A stretch of DNA of 64,000 nucleotides. Origin: Chaetoderma sp. LZ-2023a. Lineage: Eukaryota; Mollusca; Caudofoveata; Chaetodermatida; Chaetodermatidae. This document shows, piece after piece, positions 57,301-64,000 of this stretch (its first letter is position 1; every line of letters begins with the position of its first letter). The notes beneath the pieces are model-generated. The model did no database searches and had not been told where the DNA came from. It worked only from the letters and a program-made list of their open reading frames with translations. Position numbers and translations under genes: made by a program. Location: NCBI GenBank assembly GCA_034401795.1, contig CM067370.1, positions 61,854,369-61,918,368 of the forward strand. Reading direction: 5' to 3'.

Positions 57301-60300
57301 ACATAGCTATGCTATGCGGCATCCAATCTGAGAATGGAGGATTTCAGTTTATCCATCAATCATATGATCTCATAATCAAATCACATGTAGGATGACATCA
57401 TAATCAATTAGAGGTACATCATGAATGACGTCGTTAAGTATCACGAACGCTTAATTGATGACGGACTAAGCGTTGTTGTATGAATTGTATGTCTTTACTA
57501 TTTAATAAACATTCTGTTGAATATTTTGAAACTAATTTGACTGGGTGCAGCAACAGCACCCAGTCAAATTAATTTCAAAATATTCAATAGCTTACCTGTA
57601 TAGTTTTCTGGAAATTGATAGTCAGGGAGTTCAGGTGTCGATTGAATTTGGTAGTTCTATCATAGTTTTTAAAAATATTACGAAGTATGTACAAGATTCT
57701 AATTTGCTTAGCAGCTTTAAGGCAAAGTAGATTTTACAAGAAAAAATTATTTTCATTAGTTGTACATAGTATCTCAAATGGATGTTATTGCAAGACTTTT
57801 TGCAAGATTTAAAGGGTTGGAAAATAATTATCGAATGTAAGATTAGTCTACAGTTACGCTAAATAGTATTTGTTATAAACTGTTTGAAATCTGAAAACCC
57901 ATTAAGGCCTATCTCAATTTCAAAGCAAGCATAAGCTGTTTAATATTATTACCCTAAAGGGGCAGCAACATCTGCTAGACACATTAGTTTCATGATATTG
58001 AACTTAAGATTTCTTACAGTGCATAGACTTTGTGGTATGAAATATGGAAAGCATCATATAGAGATAGTTGGTATGATTTTTTTTTTGCTACTGATGGAGT
58101 TATCCATGCATCTGACCAAAGATTTGTAGAAGGAATGGACCTTTCCATTTTTAGATATGCCCCGCCAATCTCTACCTAAACTCCACCCACACCTCGTTCG
58201 TGTTGGGATCGATTGATCTCTGAATTTCCTGACTCAATTTCCAGAATACAATACAGGTAATCTGTTGAATATTTTGAAAGTAATTTGACTGTGTGCTGTT
58301 GTTGCCTATGGCAGCAACAGCGCCCAGTCAAATTACTTTCAAAATATTCAACAGTATGTTTATTAAATAGTACAGACATACAATTCGTATGTGTTGGGCT
58401 ATTAAGAGTTAAAGACAGGCCATATAGAATCATTTATGACGTAATGATTATAACGTCATCCTACATGCCGCTTAGATAATTATGACATCATATGACGTCA
58501 GATCATTGATGGATCCTCTGGAAAGGTGAATTAATAACTGTCCTGATAATAGTTTAATTTCTTCTCTATTTTATCAGCCTGAAAATATCCTGATGGGAGA
58601 CAATCTCAATATTAAACTTTCTGACTTTGGCTTTGCCACAACACTACAACCTGGTGAAGAGTTGATGGGTATGTCCATTTATGTCCTTTTATTGCTGTAG
58701 ATATTGTGTATGTAACAGCATGGGCTTTCTTCCTGAGTAAGATTTCACATGATAATTCCTGCCATATAGAAGCAAATTTGGCGTATGCGTTACCATCAGT
58801 CCTTAAGAACCATATACATTATTCAATGATTGACCTGACTTGTACATCTTGGAAATCTCATGCTTAACATAACCTGAAATCTAGAGATTCCCAACTTGGA
58901 ATATGGGGATTCCAGTCAATTCATGGAAGTGAAAAAGAGACAGACAAGACGAGGTGTTTAGCTACACCTCAGTGTTCAAAGCTTAATTCTACTTGTTTAA
59001 TTGCCTACCTTTTCCCCGTAAGGATGAGCACAGTGCTATATCTGTCCACAGATGTTTCTCAGAAAATATTCAACCGATTTTACATGCCTTCAAATTTAAC
59101 AAATGAAAAGTTGGTCTTGTAAATTAGAATTTTGTATTCTTTGTTGATTTATGTTCATACATTTACCTATAGCTTGTGTACAGCAGCCATGTTAATTAGA
59201 GAACAGATTATCAAACATGCTGCTAGGTATGACCTGTTATACTTGTCTTGAAAGTTATTGTGCTGTTAGTATTAATTGTTTATTGCTAAAACTGGCTGTT
59301 ATTGTGTATTGCATTTAAGGATCTAGGAGTGATCGACTGGACTATGTATCTCTGTATTAGCCCTTATAGGCCTACATCTGTGGGTTAAGCGGTATAAGAG
59401 AGGTTATATTTGAGGCTGGTGTTCATTCTGAGATTCTATAGCGATACTGAAAGCTGTTTCTGTCATGCTATTTACAACACCAACAGCTCTTAAGAACAGC
59501 ATTCTCAAATTAAATATAGACATTTACTTATGAATTTATAAAGTAGAGGAAGCTGACAAATCAATACTACATGTACATGTATGCACATTGAATAAGGTGT
59601 GTGCATGTTTTGTTTTCAGAGTTATGTGGCACACCCGCCTATCTTGCACCTGAGGTGCTGGCTGTGTCTATGTATGATAATGTTCCAGGTTATGGGAAAG
59701 AGGTGGACATGTGAGTAGCAATTAACCTGTGATAAATAACAACTAGATTTAACCCTTTGATGCTCCAACCACAAGAAATACATTTTCAAATATAGTCCTC
59801 TCTTGGCGTGCAATGGAGGAATCCAGTTTTAGCTATGCCCAGCCTATCTTTAACTAAGTTCCACCGACACTTCGCCTGTGTTGGATTCAATAGATCCCTG
59901 AACTCCCTTACTATCAATTTCCAGAAAAAACTACAGGTAAGGTGTTGAATATTTTGAAACTAATTTGACTGGGTACTGTTGCTGTCTATGTCAGCAACAG
60001 CACTCAATCAGATTAGTTTCAAAATATGCAACGGCAAGTTTATTAAATAATAAAGGCATGCAATTCATAAAACAATGCCTAGTCCATCATCAATTAAGCG
60101 TTTCTGATGAACTTAGCTACGTCATCCATGATGTAATTGATTATGATGTCATCCTACAGTGTCACATAGGTGATTATGACATCATATGATTGATGGATAT
60201 TGTGGACTCCCCCATTGTACATCCCTAAAGACCACTGCAGGGGCCGGTTTTGTCTGGTTTGACCATTAAAGGGCTACCTGATACAATCATCTGTGTAATG

Positions 60301-61377
60301 TTGCTGTGGCTGACATTTTAGTACTGTCATGACGGTTTAAGAGAAAAAGATGCTATATTCAACCCTAGCAATTGAGGAATCCAATCTATCAAACAAATGT
60401 ATGACATCATAATGAATTATGTCACATGTATGACGTTTCTAAATCTGTCATAAATTCTTAATTTAGTCTGTCAAGCTGTACGAATGTCTACTATTTAATA
60501 AACAGTCTGTTGAAGAATTGGAAACTAATTTGACAGGCGGTTATGGCAGCAACAGTACCAAGTCAAATTAGTTTCAAAATATTCTACAACTTACCTGTAT
60601 TGTTTTCTGGAAATTGATTTTAAAGGAGTTCGTGGTTCGATTTATCCTAGCATGAGCAGAGGTTGGCTAAAGATGGATGGGCCATGGCTAAAAGTGGATT
60701 CATCAATTGACTTGCATTAAAAGACTAGTGACAACCATTTAGTAGTCTTTAAGATGTATTTTAGTCAGTATTGACTTTACTGTTTCTTTATTTAATTGAC
60801 AATGTATGGTAAAATTTTCACTTGACCGTCTTAACCCTTTCATTATGGATATCCCAGTATCTCTATTTCTACACTATGGACCTTTCCGGTTTTAGCTATG
60901 CCCCACCCACCTCTATCTAAGCTCCACCCACACCTCATCCGTGTTGTGATCGAATCGATCTCTGACTTCCCTGACTATCAATTTCCAGAAAACTATACAG
61001 GTAAGCTGGCAGAAACAGCGTCCAGTCAAATTAGTTTCAAAATATTCAGCAGAATGTTTATTAAATGGTAAAGACATACAATTCGTACAATGTGTCGGAC
61101 TATTAAGCGTTAAAGATGAACTATATCGAGTCACACATGCTTACGCCTCACGTAGTTGATTATGATGTCATATGATGGATACTTGGAAAGGTCCATTCTC
61201 GTATCCAGACTATTGGTCTGATTAACAGATTTTCTCTCAGGCATGCACTCACACACGCGCGCGCACACACGCACGCATGCACGCACACACGTGAAGAATG
61301 TACATATATTATTTTATAGTTATTGTTCATGTTGTTGTTTCTTTCAGGTGGGCGTGTGGTGTCATTATGTATACACT
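51302..61377 (+). CDS. PHKG: Phosphorylase b kinase gamma catalytic subunit, 5' part of gene (eight exons, continues beyond window)
   Basis: Ser/Thr kinase subunit that phosphorylates and activates glycogen phosphorylase in the cytoplasm, as part of the (alpha-beta-gamma-delta)4 complex. Eight exons (51302-51396, 51914-52089, 54035-54089, 54643-54708, 56946-57018, 58578-58668, 59620-59710, 61348-61377) splice in frame with GT-AG borders into about 225 codons. They show the glycine loop LGRGVSSVV, AVKII Lys53, [27 protein letters not shown] (Asp153), DFGF (Asp171), [10 protein letters not shown] and [18 protein letters not shown]. The PHKG-specific Glu just before CGTP is present (Glu186), so the kinase should need no activation-loop phosphorylation. 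The rest of the kinase domain and the calmodulin-binding tail (about 165 residues in relatives) lie to the right of the window. PHKG1 versus PHKG2 cannot be assigned. Confidence 0.93.
51914..52089 (+). CDS. PHKG: PHKG coding exon 2
   Basis: Bordered by TATTTCAG and GTATGT. Codes [33 protein letters not shown] and the helix-C region [18 protein letters not shown]. It contains the ATP-binding Lys53 and the helix-C Glu (KREI). It ends in phase 1 within the Ile codon of NII. Confidence 0.93.
52090..54034. other. PHKG intron 2
   Basis: Non-coding. Holds a hairpin-MITE core at 52505-52608, a remnant near 53000-53055 (CTGAATATTTTGATCTTAATTTGCC... GGCAGCAA) and poly-C at 53060-53080. No nested gene. 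Confidence 0.7.
52505..52608 (+). mobile_element. Hairpin-MITE core, copy 1
   Basis: ACAGGTAAGCTGCTGAATATTTTG, then AACTAATTTGACTGG, a loop with TGCTGCTATTGGCA, then CCAGTCAAATTAGTTTCAAAATAT: a long inverted repeat of about 40-bp arms. The element's outer flanks are not clear here. Confidence 0.75.
54035..54089 (+). CDS. PHKG: PHKG coding exon 3
   Basis: Bordered by TTTTCAG and GTAAGT. Codes [19 protein letters not shown], the beta4-beta5 strands and hinge (LVFEL; vertebrates have LVFDL). Phases match both neighbours. Confidence 0.92.
54643..54708 (+). CDS. PHKG: PHKG coding exon 4
   Basis: Bordered by TTTTACAG and GTGAGG. Codes [20 protein letters not shown], a block almost identical to vertebrate PHKG ([20 protein letters not shown]) and diagnostic for the family. 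Confidence 0.94.
54745..55090 (+). mobile_element. Hairpin MITE, copy 2
   Basis: Starts TGGACCTTTCCAGTTTTAGC, then the conserved GATCGATCGATCTCTGAACTC and TCAATTTCCAGAAAACTAC, the core palindrome (54861-54947, loop shortened) and the right flank GTTTATTAAATAGTATAGAC. The right terminus is eroded. Located in PHKG intron 4 just after exon 4. Confidence 0.8.
55138..55990. mobile_element. Second copy of the ~160-bp-unit dispersed repeat
   Basis: Starts TAATCCCCTACAGAGGGGACTATAAG with a CTGTCTGTCTGTCC box, contains GAGTTATGCCA, GAGTTATGCTTC and GAGTTTTGTCGC units and ends GGGGATATGTACTGCAAATCAATATTTATAGAATG, as does 38306-39345. Between units it holds a block (about 55515-55800: TTTGAGCCAAATCGGATGAG, CACGCACGCATGCACACAC) absent from the other copy. 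Within PHKG intron 4. Confidence 0.65.
56277..56435. repeat. Tandem pair of hairpin-MITE half cores
   Basis: CTGTTGAATATTCTGAAACTAATTCCACTGAAAG ... TTCAGYAACAGCTTCAGGCTAAG occurs twice, 68 bp apart. The left arm is kept and the right arm is replaced. A further mini-core with both arms but no loop lies at 56566-56612. Confidence 0.7.
56946..57018 (+). CDS. PHKG: PHKG coding exon 5
   Basis: Bordered by ATTTCAG and GTGAGT. Codes [20 protein letters not shown] followed by HRDLK, helix E and the catalytic loop with Asp153. Ends in phase 0. Confidence 0.94.
57327..57650 (-). mobile_element. Hairpin MITE, copy 3 (reverse)
   Basis: In reverse orientation in PHKG intron 5: CATCAATCATATGATCTCATAATC and TTTACTATTTAATAAAC precede the core (57513-57597, short loop CTGGGTGCAGCAACAGCACCCAG), followed by CTTACCTGTATAGTTTTCTGGAAATTGATAGTCAGGGAGTTCAG. 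The termini are diverged (GGAGGATTTCAG on the left). Confidence 0.8.
58135..58531 (+). mobile_element. Hairpin MITE, copy 4 (full length)
   Basis: TGGACCTTTCCATTTTTAG at the left end and GGAAAGGTGAATT at the right end. The core palindrome spans 58262-58354 with arms of about 45 bp and the loop TTGCCTATGGCAGC. Both arms carry a matched substitution relative to other copies (GAAAGTAATTTGACT / AGTCAAATTACTTTC, elsewhere GAAACTAATTTG / CAAATTAGTTTC). Located 47 bp upstream of PHKG exon 6. Confidence 0.85.
58578..58668 (+). CDS. PHKG: PHKG coding exon 6
   Basis: Bordered by TTTATCAG and GTATGT. Codes [20 protein letters not shown], then [10 protein letters not shown] and the first base of Glu186. 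Holds the magnesium-binding DFG motif (Asp171). Confidence 0.94.
58669..59619. other. PHKG intron 6
   Basis: No gene and no clear repeat apart from a weak hairpin-core-like trace (AAAGCTGTTTCTGTCATGC... ACACCAACAGCT, about 59450-59490). Confidence 0.6.
59620..59710 (+). CDS. PHKG: PHKG coding exon 7
   Basis: Bordered by TTTTCAG and GTGAGT. Codes [20 protein letters not shown] and [12 protein letters not shown]+1 loop, APE motif and the PHKG-type insert before GYGKEVDMW. Glu186 occupies the place of the activation-loop phosphosite found in many other kinases. Confidence 0.94.
59812..60215 (+). mobile_element. Hairpin MITE, copy 5
   Basis: Starts TGGAGGAATCCAGTTTTAGC (a variant terminus), core at about 59941-60033 (GTTGCTGTCTATGTCAGCAAC loop), right half with TTTATTAAATAATAAAGGC, TGATGTCATCC and CATATGATTGATGGATAT, ending near GGACTCCCCCATT. 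Located about 100 bp after PHKG exon 7. Confidence 0.8.
60366..60705 (-). mobile_element. Hairpin MITE, copy 6 (reverse)
   Basis: Reverse orientation; left end GAGGAATCCAATC, core at about 60508-60592 (GTTATGGCAGCAAC loop), right part CTTACCTGTATTGTTTTCTGG... GCTAAAAGTGGATTCATC. Its termini match the variant of copy 5, so the two form a subfamily. Within PHKG intron 7. Confidence 0.8.
60877..61195 (+). mobile_element. Hairpin MITE, copy 7 (full length, perfect 11-bp TIRs)
   Basis: 319 bp with perfect TGGACCTTTCC ... GGAAAGGTCCA ends. The flanks are conserved (GCTCCACCCACACCTC; TCAATTTCCAGAAAACTATACAGGTAAGCT), but most of the left palindrome arm is missing, so this copy cannot form the long hairpin. 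It ends about 150 bp before PHKG exon 8. No clear target duplication was found. Confidence 0.85.
61230..61290. repeat. CA/CG microsatellite
   Basis: CACACACGCGCGCGCACACACGC type alternating purine-pyrimidine run in the 3' part of PHKG intron 7, about 60 bp before exon 8. Confidence 0.9.
61348..61377 (+). CDS. PHKG: PHKG coding exon 8 (last seen)
   Basis: A 30-nt microexon between CTTTCAG and GTAAGT. Completes Met216 and codes WACGVIMYT plus two bases of Leu. The next exon, expected to start with the (L)LxGxPPF block, is not found before 64000. Confidence 0.9.
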
Positions 61378-61689
61378 GTAAGTAACCACTACAAAATTTA
61401 GGCAATAGTTTATAAAGATGACATTTCCTGCTGAATTTAATCAGTCAACACACTTTAAATCTTCTGGTGTCACGTGCACTGCAGTGAAATTGCTCTGTTT
61501 TCTTCAGATATATTTTGACAGATAACACGAAAATACTAACAATAATTTACAAAATATTGCACCTATGAAAAAATACCAGATGATGAATTGTACACAAATC
61601 AAGGGGAAATTCAATGTGATAAAAAGTATGAATGAGAAGACATTTTTTTAGCTTGACGTTACAAAGTAAAACACGCTATTGTGATACCT

Positions 61690-63060
61690 CCTCATCATCC
61701 GTCAGCGGCGGTGGCATCATCTTCCCTATTTGTGTTTAGCTCAACTTATCATTTCCATATCTCGTGTTTGGTTGTACTGGACCCAAGCCTGGTTACATGC
61801 TTCCATATAATGAGTGGATGGCACAATGATATTGTGTTCATTAGGTCAAGGTCATTGAGACCTTGGTAAAAACCTTTTTTCACATTAATATTTTGTGTTT
61901 TCAACATTAATATTTTGTGTTTAGCTTAACTTAGCAGTTCATATCTTGTGTTTGAGTAATCATACTAGACCCAAAGTTGGACACATTCTTATAGGGAGAA
62001 GGCAGGACGCAGTGACCTGTTGGCCAAATCGTCAAAGGTAAAAGTGATTCTTTTTAGCATAATATTTTACATTTAGCTCAACTTAGCGGTTCATATCGCA
62101 TGTTTGATTATCTATACTGGACCCAACGTTGGACAAATGCTTTCTTATAATGAGACAATGTCCCTCAAGGTTAATAGCTAAAAAAATTCAGATCACTGTG
62201 ATCTTGGTAATTGACATTTTGGGTTTTAGCTCAAATTCACCATTTATATCTCATGTTTGCTTAATGATACTTGATCCAAACATGTTTTTTTTATTATAAG
62301 ACGGCATGACACATCACACATAGGGATCAAAAGTCAATGCCACTGTGTCCTTTGTAAGACTTGGTTTTTTTCAACATTAACATTTTGCATTTGCAGAACT
62401 TACAAAATGTATCAGTTTATATCTCATGGTTGGTTAAGCATATAGGGCCCAAATTTGGACAAGCAAATCCTTATACTGAGAGGGCATGACAGAATGACCT
62501 TGTTATCCAAAGGTCGAGGTCATGTGTGATAGTCACAAAACTGTGGCCAAAATGTAAAACATCAAGGTCATTATGACATTGGTAAAAACTGTTTTTTCAG
62601 CATTTACCTTTTGCATTTAGATCTACTTAGCTGTTCATATCTCAATGTGTGATTAATATTTCTGGACCCAAAGGTAGAGATTTGCTTTCTTATAATGAGA
62701 GGGCATGGTACAATGTTCTTGCTATCGGAATTAAGCTTGGATACATGGTTGCCTATGCTGTTATGAATCACAATGGTAACATTGAGGTCACAAGGTCACA
62801 GAGGATGTGACCGTGGCACAATACATTTTTTCAATATAAATTTTTTGCATTTAGCATCAGTTCTTAGCTTCTGTTTGACTATTGGTTAACCCTATTGGAA
62901 CTAATCTTGGATACAGTGCTGGCTATGCTGTTAGGAATCACCATGGTGACATTGAGCTCACAAGGCCAAAGGTCAAGGTCACTGACATCTGATGCATATC
63001 AAGTATTAGGTGGACAGGTGGGACATTTAATTCTGCAGAATTTTTGTTTGAGGATTGAGA
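61690..63060. repeat. Degenerate tandem repeat region (~150-240-bp units)
   Basis: About seven diverged units, each with TTTTGTGTTTAGCTCAACTTA, GCAGTTCATATCTCATGTTTG, CTGGACCCAAAGTTGGACA, CTTATAATGAGAGGGCATGA and GTCAAGGTCA-type blocks; starts near 61729, 61914, 62066, 62216, 62383, 62607 and 62845. Two units also share GGATACATGGTTGCCTATGCTGTTATGAATCAC. No coding capacity. Presumably intron 8 of PHKG. Confidence 0.7.
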
Positions 63061-63089
63061 TGGATATTTCAGTGGCTACTGGTTAGGTT

Positions 63090-63270
63090 TCATGCTTAGC
63101 TGAATTATTAGGCCCATGGTTACTCCGTTTTATATAATGCTTCATTACTGCATCTATGACTCAATATGCTTGGACTTGTCTCTGCTATGGCTAAATTATC
63201 AGGCCCATGGTCAACAAACTTTATATATGACCTTATTAATGCAGCTATAGCACTCCGGTAGTTGTTTTTC
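63090..63270. repeat. Short tandem pair
   Basis: TTAGGCCCATGGTTACTCCGTTTTATATAATGCTTCATTACTGC and, about 96 bp later, TCAGGCCCATGGTCAACAAACTTTATATATGACC... TTAATGCAGC: two diverged units. Confidence 0.5.
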
Positions 63271-63479
63271 ATACTACATAACAATGATGTTACCATCATA
63301 ATGTATGATTCATTAGTAGGTATTTTCCAAGGATCAGGATTTTCATGGTCCATTGTTTGTATGTAGGTAAGTCACTTTCACTTCAAGAGTATACTTACCT
63401 CCCTAATACTTTTGATATTGCTAAATATTGGCTTTCACTCAATAAACACTCAGATTTAAAACAGTTAGGTGCCCCTACT

Positions 63480-63600
63480 GGGCAGGGAGTCAGAGCGTAG
63501 TCTGGCGGTTGCCAGCCCCACCACCGCGCATGCGCAGACTAGCACTTCCTCTTTGCTAGATTATTGGCAAAGAGAACACACATGTCTTTTTGAGTCATAA
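63480..63600. promoter_or_regulatory. CpG-rich promoter candidate with NRF1- and ETS-like sites
   Basis: CGCGCATGCGCAG (63525-63537) matches the NRF1 palindrome, and ACTTCCTC (63544-63551) is an ETS core. The stretch is GC/CpG-rich within otherwise AT-rich DNA. No TATA box at a sensible distance. It lies in presumed PHKG intron 8 or belongs to a neighbouring gene or element. Confidence 0.35.
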
Positions 63601-63661
63601 GCTTTTCTTGCTCTTAAACTGTTATTGGGTGTATATTTTGGAGTGATAGTGTCTGATTTGT

Positions 63662-63711
63662 ATGGCAGGAGGGAACACTTCGCCACAGGAGGACTTAGGA
63701 CCTTTAAATCA
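63662..63711 (+). other. Exon-like ATG segment ending CAG|GTGACT
   Basis: ATG opens MAGGNTSPQEDLGPLNQ and then meets CAG|GTGACT at about 63712, a plausible donor, about 125 bp after the NRF1-like site. A possible acceptor (TTTATGTCCACAG) follows at about 63858. The protein is not recognised. It could be a first exon of another gene or the leader of an unrecognised element. Confidence 0.2.
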
Positions 63712-64000
63712 GGTGACTTCTAGTAAAATTAGCGAGTTTTCTTCCCGGTGTATTGTGTTTCCGGGACTCGCGTTTACCGTGATAAGCGCCTTAGTTAGTT
63801 GGTTTATGTCAACTCGGTGCTACCTAGGACTAATTTCTCTTTCTGTTTATGTCCACAGGTCTGTATGACGCTAGGTGGTGACATCACAGTAGCAGAGAGT
63901 TAGTTTTCTCTCCACCATGGTTCCATTTCCTACTAACACTGTTAGGTTATCTAACCAAATGAAAAATATGTCCAGTGAGTTGGAGGCCTAGTATAAAGGT

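Noticed and set aside
61378-64000. Search for PHKG exon 9
   Set aside because: No AG-bounded segment coding an LxGxPPF-like continuation was found, so the gene is left open at the right edge.

Overview
The window is animal nuclear DNA, most likely from a marine mollusc and probably a bivalve. A conserved host gene is split by GT-AG introns, and there is very heavy invasion by CR1/L2-like LINEs, DIRS and Ty3/gypsy retroelements. Some repeats also look lophotrochozoan to me: blocks ending in a GGGCCTCTTG-type tail near 46.7 kb, and ~160-bp units reading GAGTTATGCCCC. The organism call is inference from recalled repeat types, not from a search. There are no bacterial genes, CRISPR arrays or convincing tRNA or rRNA genes.

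Layout. 0-19 kb is a LINE graveyard: an endonuclease fragment (-), a near full-length CR1/L2-like LINE with PHD and esterase-like domains (+, 2.5-7.1 kb), an RT of another LINE family (7.8-9.5 kb), a third LINE (10.3-13.2 kb), then three minus-strand LINEs packed end to end (13.2-18.2 kb). 19.1-35.3 kb is a broken Ty3/gypsy element with 175-178-bp LTRs. It sits inside a small SINE-like derivative of the first LINE family, and its own body was invaded by a 2.74-kb non-autonomous DNA transposon (in the left LTR), by ~1.9 kb of unclassified DNA, and by a nearly whole DIRS element (25.7-32.4 kb). LTR divergence (about 8% by eye) against DIRS terminal-repeat divergence (about 2%) agrees with this order of events.

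35.4-43.6 kb holds another CR1/L2-like LINE copy, a long (AT)n tract, a second and older DIRS copy split by two insertions, and the 3' end of a LINE related to the 7.8-kb one. 43.6-51.2 kb has no gene I can support; it holds dispersed repeats, microsatellites and a 151-bp-period minisatellite.

51.3-61.4 kb holds the only host gene I can support: eight coding exons of the phosphorylase kinase gamma catalytic subunit (PHKG), covering the kinase domain from the N-terminus to the DMWxxGVIMYTL block. The rest of the gene lies beyond the right edge. Its introns carry at least seven copies of a hairpin-forming MITE with TGGACCTTTCC termini and a ~90-bp palindromic core; core remnants are scattered elsewhere from 20 kb on. 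A CpG-rich, NRF1/ETS-like promoter candidate with an exon-like ATG lies at 63.5-63.7 kb.

The most interesting items are the palindromic MITE family (one copy has matched changes in both arms, and the element carries an embedded splice-donor consensus), the DNA transposon that seems to carry promoter-like and first-exon-like DNA, the LINE-derived SINE-like family, and the textbook DIRS architecture in a dated nest.
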